From contig JAEPOK010000001.1 of NCBI GenBank assembly GCA_017642935.1, forward strand, positions 1,657,192 through 1,721,191: a stretch of 64,000 nucleotides of DNA. Direction: 5' to 3'. The notes under the pieces were generated by a model that searched no databases, was not told the DNA's origin, and was given only the letters and a program-made list of their open reading frames with translations. Shown here piece by piece: positions 8,425-17,509 of the stretch (the stretch's first letter is position 1; each line of letters starts with the position of its first letter). This DNA comes from Hyphomicrobiales bacterium. GTDB taxonomy: Bacteria; Pseudomonadota; Alphaproteobacteria; Rhizobiales; MH13. The position numbers and the translations under genes were made by a program.

Positions 8425-10524
8425 TTGCCTTTTTCTACCCCTGATCTTACCGCGCCGGTTGCTACCAAGCGCGAGACGATCCGCGTTGTTCACGGCGTTA
8501 CGTTGTCCGACCCTTATGCGTGGCTGCGCGCCGACAATTGGCAAGAGGTCATGCGTAAGCCGGAGACGCTGGCCGCTGATATTCGCGCCCATTTGGAAGC
8601 TGAAAACGCGTATGCCGAGGCCGCGCTCTCGTCCTTGCAGGACCTGAAAGCGACGTTGGTCAAGGAAATGCGAGGGCGGATCAAAGAGGACGATGCCTCG
8701 GTGCCCGCACCTGATGGCGTCTACGCCTATGGCACGCGGTATCGTGACGGCGGGCAACATCCGCTGTTCGTGCGCACGTCACGCGAAGGTGGCGAGGAAG
8801 CGGTTCTGCTGGATGGCGACGCTTTGGCTGAGGGCAAGGCCTATTTCAAGTTTGGCGGCGCGTCCCATAGCGATGACCACACCAAAATGGCCTGGTCGGC
8901 AGACGACAAGGGCTCAGAAAAGTACACGCTGCGCATCCGGGATCTGGCGATCGGTGAGGACCTTCCCGACACGATCGAAGAAACCAGCAGCGGCGGGGTT
9001 TGGTCTGCCGACGGGCAATCGGTTTTCTACACTCGCCTTGATGACAATCACCGGCCATCGAAAGTGTTTCGCCACCGGATCGGAGATGATCCATCGAACG
9101 ATGCACTGATCTATGAAGAGACCGATCCAGGATTTTTCGTTGGCATCGGGCGCACGCAATCAGGCCGGTTTCTCGTTGTCGACTGCCACGATCACCAGAC
9201 AAGCGAGGTCTGGCTGCTCGATCTGGAAGCCGATGACGCCGCATTGACCTGCGTTGCAGAACGCGAAATCGGCCACGAATACTCGGTCGAGCACCAGGGT
9301 GACCGGCTGGTGATCCTGACCAATGCCAACGGCGCCGAAGACTTCAAAATTGTCGACGCGCCCGTATCATCGCCTGGCAAAAACCAATGGAACGATCTTG
9401 TGGCGCATGCCCCAGGTCGTCTGATTCTTGGCCATCTGGCGCTCGCCGACTGGCTCATCTGGCTGGAACGCGCCGACGGATTGCCGCGGCTATGCTACCG
9501 CAGCGCCGACGGAAAGACCGAAGCCGTGGCCTTCGATGAGGAGGCCTATGCGCTGGGGATCGGAACGAATTTCGAGTTCGCCACCGACACGCTACGTTTT
9601 TCCTATTCCTCACCGACCACGCCGCAAAGCACGGTCGATGTGAACCTCAAAACCGGCGAGCAGGCCGTGCGCAAGGTGCAAGAAGTGCCTTCTGGCCATG
9701 ACCCGGCCGATTATCGCGTGCGGCGGCTTTTCGCCACCGCTGAGGATGGGGCCGAGGTTCCGATCACCGTCCTCTCGCGCGCCAACCATGCCGACGATAG
9801 CTCTGCCCCCTGCCTGCTTTACGGCTACGGCTCTTACGGCATTTCGATCCCAGCCAGCTTTTCCACCAATGCGCTTTCGCTGGTCGATCGCGGCTTCGTC
9901 TACGCCATCGCCCACATTCGCGGTGGCAAGGACAAAGGTTTTGCCTGGTACAAACAGGGCAAAGCCGAGCACAAGGTGAACACGTTCACCGATTTCATCG
10001 CGGCGCGCGACCATCTGGTCAGCGCTGGCATTGCCAATGACGCCAAGATCATCGCGCAGGGCGGTTCGGCGGGCGGCATGCTAATGGGCGCTGTGGTCAA
10101 CATAGCGCCAGAGAAGTTCGCTGGCATCATCGCGCAGGTGCCGTTCGTCGATGTACTCAACACGATGCTCGATGATACGCTGCCGCTCACCCCGCCGGAA
10201 TGGCCGGAATGGGGTAACCCCATCGAGGACGAGGCAGCCTTCCATCGGATCAAAGATTATTCGCCCTATGACGGAGTGGCCGCTCAATCCTACCCGGCGA
10301 TTTTCGCTTTGGCCGGGCTGACCGATCCGCGCGTCACCTATTGGGAGCCGGCGAAATGGGTGGCACGGTTGCGCGAGCTCAGTACCTCTGAAGCGCCGAT
10401 CCTGCTGAAAACCAACATGGACGCTGGTCATGGCGGCGCAGCTGGCCGCTTTGACCGGTTGGATGAGATTGGCGAGGTGTTTGCGTTTGCTCTGGCCACT
10501 GCCGGACGGAGCGCTTCGACTTAG
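8425..10524 (+). CDS. S9 family serine peptidase (prolyl oligopeptidase / oligopeptidase B type)
   Basis: About 699 residues: an N-terminal segment (RVVHGVTLSDPYAWLR), a beta-propeller (about 75-410) and a C-terminal alpha/beta-hydrolase domain. The catalytic triad is visible: S548 in GGSAGG, D634 in LTDPRV and H669 in DAGHGG. There is no signal peptide, so it is presumably a cytoplasmic oligopeptidase. The longest frame starts inside msrB; TTG 8425 just after the msrB stop is the most economical start but has only a weak AGGG upstream, so the N-terminus is tentative. The 3' end overlaps the convergent response-regulator gene by 4 bases. Confidence 0.9.
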   Translation: MPFSTPDLTAPVATKRETIRVVHGVTLSDPYAWLRADNWQEVMRKPETLAADIRAHLEAENAYAEAALSSLQDLKATLVKEMRGRIKEDDASVPAPDGVYAYGTRYRDGGQHPLFVRTSREGGEEAVLLDGDALAEGKAYFKFGGASHSDDHTKMAWSADDKGSEKYTLRIRDLAIGEDLPDTIEETSSGGVWSADGQSVFYTRLDDNHRPSKVFRHRIGDDPSNDALIYEETDPGFFVGIGRTQSGRFLVVDCHDHQTSEVWLLDLEADDAALTCVAEREIGHEYSVEHQGDRLVILTNANGAEDFKIVDAPVSSPGKNQWNDLVAHAPGRLILGHLALADWLIWLERADGLPRLCYRSADGKTEAVAFDEEAYALGIGTNFEFATDTLRFSYSSPTTPQSTVDVNLKTGEQAVRKVQEVPSGHDPADYRVRRLFATAEDGAEVPITVLSRANHADDSSAPCLLYGYGSYGISIPASFSTNALSLVDRGFVYAIAHIRGGKDKGFAWYKQGKAEHKVNTFTDFIAARDHLVSAGIANDAKIIAQGGSAGGMLMGAVVNIAPEKFAGIIAQVPFVDVLNTMLDDTLPLTPPEWPEWGNPIEDEAAFHRIKDYSPYDGVAAQSYPAIFALAGLTDPRVTYWEPAKWVARLRELSTSEAPILLKTNMDAGHGGAAGRFDRLDEIGEVFAFALATAGRSAST

Positions 10525-11138
10525 TCTAACTCAACAACAGCATCGTCGATCGAGCGCTGCTCGATGATCGGATCGGGGCGCAAGAGCTTGATCGCTTTGC
10601 GGGCCTCGGCCTGCGATCCAATGACGTCCGCCAGATCGACGTGGCGCCTTTCCGGCCCGTCATACATCGGGTCCGCACGACGGCGGCGGTCGGGGCCAAA
10701 ATAGCCGGATGGCGTGCGAATGTAGGACCGTGGCCGCAGGATCGCTTTTTCCACACGCGCGATCAGGTCGCGGGCGCGCAAGGGCTTGGTCACCAGTTCA
10801 TCGACGCCCACATTGATAGCAAGATCGATCACCGCGACGTTGGCATAGCCTGTCACCAAAATGATCGGCATGGTTGGATTAACGATCATCGGGTCGTGGC
10901 GAATGGCGCCCGCAAGTTCCAGACCATCCATATCGCTGCCAAGCACCAGGTCGAGCACCGCCACATCTACATGATGGCCTTGCAGATAGTTGCGCGCGGG
11001 TATGGCGTCGGAAAATTCGGCGACAGAACGCAGGCCCATGGCGTTCAAAATTGAACGCAAAATGCCGCGCATCTGCGGATTATCGTCGAGCACGATGGCC
11101 GACTTGTTCAAATATTGTGAGTCCCCAGGCATGGACAT
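10521..11138 (-). CDS. Single-domain response regulator with a C-terminal tail
   Basis: This 205-residue protein has a CheY-like receiver at about 13-130, with acidic pocket D18/D19, phospho-acceptor D63, T96 and K118. No output DNA-binding or enzymatic domain follows. The C-terminal 75 residues carry two short similar motifs, FGPDRRRR and DGPERRH, then an acidic end. Such proteins act through protein-protein contact in phosphorelays. No histidine kinase is adjacent. The start (MSMPGDS) has only a poor ribosome-binding site; ATG 11132 is an alternative. Confidence 0.85.
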   Translation of the reverse strand: MSMPGDSQYLNKSAIVLDDNPQMRGILRSILNAMGLRSVAEFSDAIPARNYLQGHHVDVAVLDLVLGSDMDGLELAGAIRHDPMIVNPTMPIILVTGYANVAVIDLAINVGVDELVTKPLRARDLIARVEKAILRPRSYIRTPSGYFGPDRRRRADPMYDGPERRHVDLADVIGSQAEARKAIKLLRPDPIIEQRSIDDAVVELD

Positions 11139-11169
11139 GAAGTTACCGTGCGGGGACTAACAACGGATA

Positions 11170-11200
11170 AACGTAGCGTCAGCTTGGCCGACGCTACGTT
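11170..11200 (-). terminator. Terminator downstream of sodB
   Basis: A perfect 11-bp inverted repeat (AACGTAGCGTC at 11170-11180, GACGCTACGTT at 11190-11200) with a 9-base loop lies 14 bases past the sodB stop. On the minus strand it is followed by TTATCC, a short T run. It separates sodB from the response-regulator gene. Confidence 0.75.
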
Positions 11201-11213
11201 GTTTGTTGGCGCC

Positions 11214-11813
11214 TTAGCTGGCCGCTTCGAACAGCTCGGCGACATAGTCCCAGTTGACCATGTTGTCGATGAACGCTTCAAGGTATTTCGGACGAGCGTT
11301 GCGGTAATCGATGTAGTAGGAATGCTCCCAAACATCGCAGCCAAGAATGGGCGCGGCGCCGTGCACGACCGGGTTTTCACCGTTCGGCGTTTTCATGATT
11401 TCCAGCTTGCCGTCTTTTACGGCGATCCAGGCCCAACCGGAGCCAAACTGACCAACGCCAGCGGCGATGAAATCGGACCGCATCTTGTCGTAGCCGCCAA
11501 GGTCGGAGTCGATCGCCGACTGAAGCGCGCCCGGCAGCGATGTGCCGCCGCCGTTCGGCCTCATCCATTTCCAAAAATGGATGTGGTTGAAGTGCTGACC
11601 GGCATTGTTGAAGAGCGCCGCGTTCGATCCGAAGCTTGCCTTCATGATTTCATCAAGCGACTTGTCAGCCATGCCGGCGGCTTCGGCAAGTTCATTGCCT
11701 TTGGAGACGTAGGCCTGGTGGTGCTTGTCGTGGTGAAACTCAAGTGTCTCAGCCGACATGTACGGGCCAAGCGCATCGTAAGCATAGGGAAGATCAGGCA
11801 GTTCAAAGGCCAT
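11214..11813 (-). CDS. sodB: Fe-type superoxide dismutase
   Basis: This 199-residue Fe/Mn-family SOD dismutates superoxide in the cytoplasm. The metal ligands are visible as H27 (FHHDKHH), H77 (NHIHFW), D160 and H164 (CDVWEHSYY). Gln in NNAGQHFNH (Q73) is where iron enzymes carry their second-sphere Gln, so an iron or cambialistic enzyme is more likely than a strict Mn-SOD. There is no signal peptide. It is monocistronic, with its own terminator. Confidence 0.95.
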   Translation of the reverse strand: MAFELPDLPYAYDALGPYMSAETLEFHHDKHHQAYVSKGNELAEAAGMADKSLDEIMKASFGSNAALFNNAGQHFNHIHFWKWMRPNGGGTSLPGALQSAIDSDLGGYDKMRSDFIAAGVGQFGSGWAWIAVKDGKLEIMKTPNGENPVVHGAAPILGCDVWEHSYYIDYRNARPKYLEAFIDNMVNWDYVAELFEAAS

Positions 11814-12001
11814 AACAGGTCTCCAAATGATAGTTGAAAGGGATCGGTGGCACGGCAGCCACCTTGGGGTCTTTACTTAAGGCTGATCGGATAGGCCGAC
11901 AATGGCAAAACGCTCCGATAGCGCCTTGCGTTGCATGGAAATCGAAAAGTTGGCCCTAGCGTCAGTCGCCAGGTCGGTCGCCGTTTCAGTCACGACGTCG
12001 A

Positions 12002-12571
12002 TCAGCGCGCCCGCACCAGAGCGCTGATCTGTTTGAAAGCTTTGGCCTTGGCATCGCCGAGCCATTCGAAGGCCACCATTTCGCTGGTCACCGGCACGAC
12101 GCCAGCATGGGCAAGCCGCGATAGCGCGATGTCACGCGAGCCTATGTGCCGGGAGGAAACCGCGTCGGCGACAACGAAGACCTCAAAGCCTGAGGTTGAA
12201 AGCTCAAGGGCTGATTGCAGCACGCAGACATGAGCTTCCACGCCGCCGATGACGATCTGATCTCGCCGTTGGTCGGCGCGTTTCTTCCGCAGCTTATCGA
12301 GAAGCTTCTTTTCTTGAGCGACCGAGAATGCGGTCTTCTCGACAACGGATGGGCGCGTTGCTGAATCCAGCACCGCCGGCACCGAGTGCCCGAGGCCCTT
12401 CGGATACTGCTCGGAAATCACTACCGGCACGCCGCAGTGACCTGCGGCTTGGGCAAGAAAAGAGCACGCCGAGACCACACCATCGCTGTCTTGCATGGCG
12501 GGTACCAGGCGCTCTTGCACATCGATCAGCAGCAACTGGCTGCGATTTGCCTTCATGATTGCAGCGCTCAC
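12002..12571 (-). CDS. Isochorismatase-family cysteine hydrolase
   Basis: This 189-residue hydrolase has the isochorismatase fold. The triad positions are Asp in LLLIDVQERLVPAM (about D17), Lys in VVEKTAFS and the nucleophile Cys in VEAHVCVLQSA. This subgroup (YcaC/hydrolase-2-like) has no assigned substrate. ATG 12571 overlaps the stop of the upstream aminotransferase (ATGA), so the two are coupled; ATG 12556 is an alternative start. The 188 bases down to sodB hold no clear gene. Confidence 0.88.
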   Translation of the reverse strand: MSAAIMKANRSQLLLIDVQERLVPAMQDSDGVVSACSFLAQAAGHCGVPVVISEQYPKGLGHSVPAVLDSATRPSVVEKTAFSVAQEKKLLDKLRKKRADQRRDQIVIGGVEAHVCVLQSALELSTSGFEVFVVADAVSSRHIGSRDIALSRLAHAGVVPVTSEMVAFEWLGDAKAKAFKQISALVRAR

Positions 12572-13488
12572 AGGGCGTGCGATCCATCATTGGCGAATGC
12601 GGTGTAGAGCGCGCGAGCCTTGCCGGCTGCCGGTCCGGGTTGCAGCTCACGATCTTCAAAACGCGTGATCGGCATGACCTTGGAGTAATTCCCGGTGGAA
12701 AAAATCTCATCCGCCTCGTGGAAGTCTTGGACGGTCAGTTTCACCTCTTCAACTACAATGCCATCGTCGCGCAACAGGCCGATGATCCGCTGGCGGGTGA
12801 TGCCGTTCAAAAAGGTGTCGTTGGGCGCCGGGGTACGCACCACGCCATCCTTGGCGATGAAGATATTGGATGTTGCCAATTCGGCGACATTGCCCAGCAT
12901 GTCGAGCACTAGCGCGTTCTGGAAGCCGCGCTGCTGGGCTTCCAAGATCGCCCGACCATTGTTCGGGTAGAGACACCCGGCCTTGGCATTGGTCGGCATC
13001 GTCTCCAGCGTCGGACGGCGAAAGCTCGACACGCACGCTGACATGCCTGCCTCGGCTTCTGGCATCGCCGCGTGGAAGAGCACCATGATGAAACGCGTCG
13101 TGCTGGCATCGGGCGGCACACCCATGAAACCACCGCCTTCGGCATAGTACATGGGACGGACGTAAAGCGCCTGATCGGCAGAGAAGTTTTTCGCGCCCTC
13201 CAGTGCCAGGGCCATGATCTCCTCGGCTTCCATCGTCGGAGCGAGGTTGAGCGCCTTGGCAGACCGGTTCACCCGCGCGCAATGGGCCAGAAGATCCGGC
13301 GCGATGCCATCATAAATGCGCCCGCCATCAAACACCGAAGAACCGCACCACAGCGCATGGGTCATCGGACCGGCGACCGGCGTGTTGCCCTCCTGCCACT
13401 TGCCATCAAAGAACGTCCAGCAATCGGGCAAGGTGGAGGTTCCGTGGTGCGCGTGATGGTGGCCGGAAGCGTGCGTGTGGTGATTCAT
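12568..13488 (-). CDS. ilvE: Branched-chain amino acid aminotransferase (class IV) with His-rich N-terminus
   Basis: This fold-type IV PLP aminotransferase transfers amino groups between Val/Leu/Ile and 2-oxoglutarate. FFDGKWQEGN, HCARVNRSA, the PLP lysine in TNAKAGCLYPNNGRA and NVAELATSNIF are all in place. With ATG 13488 it has 306 residues and begins with a His-rich run (MNHHTHASGHHHAHHG) before the usual WTFFDGKW start. The frame continues upstream to TTG 13557, and TTG near 13443 would remove the His run, so the N-terminus is uncertain. It overlaps the isochorismatase-type gene by 4 bases. Confidence 0.88.
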   Translation of the reverse strand: MNHHTHASGHHHAHHGTSTLPDCWTFFDGKWQEGNTPVAGPMTHALWCGSSVFDGGRIYDGIAPDLLAHCARVNRSAKALNLAPTMEAEEIMALALEGAKNFSADQALYVRPMYYAEGGGFMGVPPDASTTRFIMVLFHAAMPEAEAGMSACVSSFRRPTLETMPTNAKAGCLYPNNGRAILEAQQRGFQNALVLDMLGNVAELATSNIFIAKDGVVRTPAPNDTFLNGITRQRIIGLLRDDGIVVEEVKLTVQDFHEADEIFSTGNYSKVMPITRFEDRELQPGPAAGKARALYTAFANDGSHAL

Positions 13489-13636
13489 GACGGCGCCAAA
13501 GGTTGGAGGACTGCACAGCGTTGCTTTCTTCTTCGCAAGCCTATGGGCCATAGGCAAGGCTTGACCTTGCTTGCCATGCCCCTAGAACTGCGCCGGCATT
13601 CCCCTGCTCGCCCTCCCCGCATTGAGAGCCCACTGC

Positions 13637-14296
13637 ATGCCCTATCCGGTCTATATTTTCGACGCCTATGGCACCCTGTTCGACGTTCATGCGGCGGTGC
13701 GCCGTTACGCCGATCAGATCGGTCCCGATGGCGCGAAGCTTTCGCAGATCTGGCGCGACAAGCAGCTGGAATATTCCTGGGTGCGGGCGCTGGCCGGGCG
13801 CTACAAGGATTTTTGGCAACTCACCGAAGAAGCGCTGGATACGGCCTTTGCCCTGGTGCCGAGAGTCGACCGGGCCTATCGCGATGATCTGCTGACCGCC
13901 TACTCGCGCCTTGATTGCTACCCCGAAGTGCCCAGCGTGCTGCGGACGCTGTCCGAGAGCGGCGCGAAGCTTGCCATTCTGTCCAACGGGTCACCGTCCA
14001 TGCTTGATGGCGCTGTAGAGGCTGCCGGGATCGGGGCGTTGCTCGATGCGGTTCTCTCGGTCGATCAGTTGCGCACCTATAAGGCGCACCCTGACGTCTA
14101 TGACATGGCGACCAGCCAGTTTCGCACCTTCCCCGACAAGGTTTCGTTCCAATCCTCCAACCGGTGGGACATAGCAGGTGCGACCGCGTTTGGGTTTCGC
14201 ACGGTTTGGATCAATCGGTCAGGGATGCCGGACGAGTATCTGGACCTGTCGCCTGCTGCCGTGTTGGCGGACTTGAATGGACTGCCCGCGCTTTAG
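13637..14296 (+). CDS. Haloacid dehalogenase type II family hydrolase
   Basis: This 219-residue HAD-superfamily protein closely matches (S)-2-haloacid dehalogenase. The nucleophile is D9 in FDAYGTLFD, followed by the SNGSP motif, Lys in TYKAHPDVY and the C-terminal SSNRWDIAGA segment typical of L-2-haloacid dehalogenases. It likely hydrolyses short 2-haloalkanoates, or related substrates if the annotation is over-specific. ATG 13637 is used; the frame also opens at TTG 13622. It is divergent from ilvE, and its stop overlaps the convergent DinB-like gene by 4 bases. Confidence 0.88.
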   Translation: MPYPVYIFDAYGTLFDVHAAVRRYADQIGPDGAKLSQIWRDKQLEYSWVRALAGRYKDFWQLTEEALDTAFALVPRVDRAYRDDLLTAYSRLDCYPEVPSVLRTLSESGAKLAILSNGSPSMLDGAVEAAGIGALLDAVLSVDQLRTYKAHPDVYDMATSQFRTFPDKVSFQSSNRWDIAGATAFGFRTVWINRSGMPDEYLDLSPAAVLADLNGLPAL

Positions 14297-14793
14297 GGCG
14301 CCGCGTCGCGTTTCACTTTGCGCACGAACTTGGCAGCCGACCGGTAATGGCTTGGGCCGGAGGATTCCGCCCAGCGCCCAAGCGCCCAATCATTGGTCCA
14401 GGGATAGATGTGCTTGGCGTAAAGCACGTCATTGTCCAGCCCATCAATGAAAGCGAGGAGCTTGGCGTGGCGTTCTTTCAGCTGCGCCAGGACATCAGAC
14501 CAGGGTTGCTTGGCAGCGGCCTCGTAGACCGTCGCATTGTAAGGCTTCAACTGGTTCCATTTGTAGCCAGGTGCTGGCGTTTGAACCTCTTTTCCAGCTT
14601 TGCCATCCTCGTACCAACCGAAAAACAGATCCATCCAGTGCACGCGATGGCCAATGACCTGTTTGATGGACACGCCACCAGTCGTGTCGGGTCGCTCCGC
14701 CAAGTCTTCGTCCAAGCCGTCCAGAAGCTTGATGAGTTTGGCGAACTCTTTTTCGGTGACAGCGCGCAGCTCGTTTTTGTCGATGGCAGCCAT
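14293..14793 (-). CDS. ClbS/DfsB family DinB-like four-helix protein
   Basis: These 166 residues match the ClbS/DfsB (DUF1706) group of DinB-like four-helix bundles: a conserved start (KNELRAVTEKEFAKLIKLL), the HRVHWMDLFFGWYEDGKAG helix and a C-terminal HYRSAAKFVRK. Characterised relatives include the colibactin self-protection protein ClbS; most members are of unknown role. ATG 14793 follows AGAGGAGAG, so the 17-codon upstream extension is rejected. Confidence 0.85.
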   Translation of the reverse strand: MAAIDKNELRAVTEKEFAKLIKLLDGLDEDLAERPDTTGGVSIKQVIGHRVHWMDLFFGWYEDGKAGKEVQTPAPGYKWNQLKPYNATVYEAAAKQPWSDVLAQLKERHAKLLAFIDGLDNDVLYAKHIYPWTNDWALGRWAESSGPSHYRSAAKFVRKVKRDAAP

Positions 14794-14904
14794 GGCTCTC
14801 CTCTTGGCTACGGCTGAAGAACCATGATCGGCGAAACATGCCATTGCGCGCCGTCAATGGATGAGACTTCGCGTGCCGGCTACTGACGTGAGCTGACAGG
14901 AGCG

Positions 14905-15501
14905 TTAGAGCGTTTCGCGCTCCACCCATTTTTGAACGACGGGCGCCTCGTAAGCTTCCATAGCGTCCAGCAGCGTTCCCGGGCTATCGGCAGACAAGAG
15001 CGTGTCGCGCAGGCCGGGTTTGACGAAACCCTCATCCCGCTGGTGGTCCAGGAACGTCATGAGCGGATCGTAGAAACCGCGCACATTGAGCACGCCAATC
15101 GGCTTGTCATGGAAGCCAAGCTGGCCCCAGGTCCAGACTTCAAACATCTCTTCCAAGGTGCCGGTGCCGCCCGGCAGGTTGACGAAGCCATCGGAGAGTT
15201 CGGCCATGCGCGCCTTGCGCTCATGCATGGAGCCAACGGCTTCGAGCCGCGTCAGGCCCTTGTGACCGATTTCCTTGTCCATCAACGCCTTGGGAATGAT
15301 GCCGATGACCTCACCGCCCGCCGCCAAGGCCGCATCAGCCGTGATCCCCATCAATCCGACTTCCGCGCCGCCATAGATAAGGCACGCGCCACGCTTGGCG
15401 ATGGCTTGGCCCAGCGCTTCGGCGGCGGCGGCATAATCGGGATGATTACCCGGATTGGACCCGCAGAAGACGCACACGGATTTCATCGTCGCCGCGCTCA
15501 T
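14905..15501 (-). CDS. LOG family protein (TIGR00730), putative nucleotide phosphoribohydrolase
   Basis: This 198-residue Rossmann-fold protein has the LOG signature [20 protein letters not shown] (about 110-129) and an N-terminal [10 protein letters not shown]. Family members hydrolyse nucleoside 5'-monophosphates to base and ribose 5-phosphate; plant and some bacterial ones activate cytokinins. The substrate here is not determinable. The start ATG 15501 shares one base with the stop of the upstream M20 peptidase (TGATG), indicating coupled translation; ATG 15486 is an alternative. Confidence 0.9.
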   Translation of the reverse strand: MSAATMKSVCVFCGSNPGNHPDYAAAAEALGQAIAKRGACLIYGGAEVGLMGITADAALAAGGEVIGIIPKALMDKEIGHKGLTRLEAVGSMHERKARMAELSDGFVNLPGGTGTLEEMFEVWTWGQLGFHDKPIGVLNVRGFYDPLMTFLDHQRDEGFVKPGLRDTLLSADSPGTLLDAMEAYEAPVVQKWVERETL

Positions 15502-16904
15502 CAGCCGTCCGCCAGAGCGTGCAGGATGCGGACCCAGGAGCGGATGCCTTTGCGGTAACTTTCCAGCTCGTACTTTTCGTTGGGCGAGTGAATCTGATCA
15601 TCGGCCAGGCCGAACCCGACAAGCACGCTGTCGAGGCCAAGTCGGTCTTGGAACTGGCCAACGATGGGGATCGAACCGCCGATGCCGGTGAAGGAAGCGG
15701 GGTTTGGCCACTCATCGGTCAGCGCCCGTTTGGCGGCCTGAAATGCCGGCCCAGTGACATCAAGTTCGATACCTGGGCCCATGCCATGGGGATGGAACTC
15801 GGCCGTGCAATCGGCTGGCAGGCGTTCGGTCACAAACGCTTCAAAGCTTTTGCGGATGGCTTCAGGATCTTGGCCCTTCACCAGGCGGCAGGAGATTTTC
15901 GCCGAGGCCTGGGCCGGGAGAACCGTCTTGAACCCCTGCCCCGTATAGCCGGATGTCATGCCATTCACTTCGAGCGTCGGGCGCGACCACATCTGTTCGA
16001 GCGTGGTGCGGTCTTTTTCGCCGGCAGGCACTGAAAGGCCTACGGCGCCGAGGAAATCGTCGGCGGAGAAACCAAGCTGGTTCCAACTGGCCATCACATC
16101 GTCGGGAACTTCGGCGATGCCGTCATAAAATCCCGGCAAGGTGATGCGGCCGTTATCATCGTGCAGATCGGCGATGATCGAGGCCAGCACATGAGCTGGA
16201 TTGCGCGCCGGGCCGCCGAACAAGCCGGAGTGCAAGTCTTTGTCGGCAGCCTTAATCACCACCTCGGTGCCAAAAAGGCCCCGCAAACGCGTGGTGATAG
16301 CCGGCGTTTGCGCGTCCCACATGTTGGTGTCGCAGACGAGTGCCACATCAGCTCTCAAATCCTCGGTGTGGGCGTCCAAGAATCCAGGCAAGGATGGACT
16401 GCCGGACTCTTCCTCACCTTCCAGGATGATCGTGATCGGTATCGGCAGTTTGCCGGTCGCATCGATGCAGGCGCGGCAAGCCTCAATGAAGGTCATGATC
16501 TGACCTTTGTCGTCGGCGGCGCCACGCGCGACGATCTTCTTTGACCCATCGGCACGGGTTTCGATGGCCGGATCAAACGGGTCGCGATCCCAGAGCTCCA
16601 GCGGGTCGACTGGTTGCACATCATAGTGGCCGTAGAAAAGGGCCCGCGGTCCGTCGCTTGCCGCTTCGTCCCACTTGGCCACAATCATCGGATGACCAGG
16701 CGTCGTGTACGTGGTCACATTGAAGCCCAGGCTTTCCAAGTCACTGTGGATGTGGGCGGCAGTCTTTTTCACGTCGGCATCATAGGCCGGGTCGGTGGAG
16801 ATGGAGGGGATGCGCAGCAGCGCGAAGAGCCGTTCAAGGCTTGCATCAAACTGCGTGTCGGCTGCGCTCAAGGCGCCGTCGAGTGACGGGGATTGGCTTG
16901 TCAT
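15501..16904 (-). CDS. M20/M25 family metallopeptidase (dipeptidase)
   Basis: This 467-residue M20-family dipeptidase or deacylase has metal-site motifs FYGHYDVQP (His and catalytic Asp), RGAADDKGQ (bridging Asp) and [13 protein letters not shown] (catalytic Glu pair). A dimerisation domain is inserted in the middle (about 205-365). There is no signal peptide, so it is cytoplasmic. ATG 16904 has GGAG upstream; the 15-codon longer frame would run into the divergent DUF1801 gene. Only 31 bases separate the two divergent starts. Confidence 0.92.
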   Translation of the reverse strand: MTSQSPSLDGALSAADTQFDASLERLFALLRIPSISTDPAYDADVKKTAAHIHSDLESLGFNVTTYTTPGHPMIVAKWDEAASDGPRALFYGHYDVQPVDPLELWDRDPFDPAIETRADGSKKIVARGAADDKGQIMTFIEACRACIDATGKLPIPITIILEGEEESGSPSLPGFLDAHTEDLRADVALVCDTNMWDAQTPAITTRLRGLFGTEVVIKAADKDLHSGLFGGPARNPAHVLASIIADLHDDNGRITLPGFYDGIAEVPDDVMASWNQLGFSADDFLGAVGLSVPAGEKDRTTLEQMWSRPTLEVNGMTSGYTGQGFKTVLPAQASAKISCRLVKGQDPEAIRKSFEAFVTERLPADCTAEFHPHGMGPGIELDVTGPAFQAAKRALTDEWPNPASFTGIGGSIPIVGQFQDRLGLDSVLVGFGLADDQIHSPNEKYELESYRKGIRSWVRILHALADG

Positions 16905-16935
16905 GATAGAATCGGCTCCAGAACCGGAGGTTGGG

Positions 16936-17376
16936 ATGGCAGAGAACAAGACGCAGACCTTGGACGCAAGTGTGGCCGACTATCTGCGCGCTGTTGAACC
17001 GGATCGTCGGCGCGAGGAAGGCCTCGCGCTGTACGCGCTGTTTCGTGATGTTACGGGGTGGGAACCAGTGCTTTGGGGGGCGAGTCCGACCTCTGCAATG
17101 ATCGGCTATGGTCGCTATGACTACGAGTACAAAAGCGGGCACTCAGGCTCATTCTTTGCCACCGGATTTGCCCCACGCAAGGCCAAGCTCAGCATCTACA
17201 TCATGCCTGGCTATCAAGATTATGGTTTCATCCTGGATCGGCTCGGCAAACATGCGCTTGGAAAGAGCTGCCTTTACATCAACAAGCTCGCAGACGTTGA
17301 CACCGACGTTCTCAAGGAACTGGTCCGCGCCGGGCTTGATGATTTGGGCAAGATGTATCCGGTGACCGGCAGTTAG
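16936..17376 (+). CDS. DUF1801 domain-containing protein
   Basis: This 146-residue protein shows the DUF1801 pattern: LRAVEPDRRREEGLALYALF near the N-terminus, then SAMIGYGRYDYEYKSGHSG, RKAKLSIYIMPGY, and LGKHALGKSCLYINKLADVD toward the end. The fold is YdhG-like; the biochemical role is unknown. ATG 16936 has CGGAGG upstream. It is divergent from the M20 peptidase gene. Confidence 0.85.
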   Translation: MAENKTQTLDASVADYLRAVEPDRRREEGLALYALFRDVTGWEPVLWGASPTSAMIGYGRYDYEYKSGHSGSFFATGFAPRKAKLSIYIMPGYQDYGFILDRLGKHALGKSCLYINKLADVDTDVLKELVRAGLDDLGKMYPVTGS

Positions 17377-17394
17377 CGCTGCATTCTTGAGGTT

Positions 17395-17417
17395 ATCCCT
17401 GTGCTCGTCACAGGGAT
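17395..17417. terminator. Inverted repeat between convergent genes
   Basis: A perfect 9-bp stem (ATCCCTGTG / CACAGGGAT) with a 5-base loop lies between the convergent DUF1801 and HerA-like genes. No T run follows on either strand, so a terminator function is plausible only from position. The rest of 17377-17509 shows nothing. Confidence 0.45.
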
Positions 17418-17509
17418 CTGTTCCAGTGAACTCAATTGCAGCTCAGGTGCTGCCGAACATCCGCTGGAATGGATCCCCGCCACCAGGGAGAGGATAACAT
17501 CGGAAGACG

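Noticed and set aside
13072-13887. A 271-codon plus-strand frame spanning ilvE and the dehalogenase
   Set aside because: It crosses two convincing genes in the wrong frame, and its product has only Arg/Gly-rich noise.
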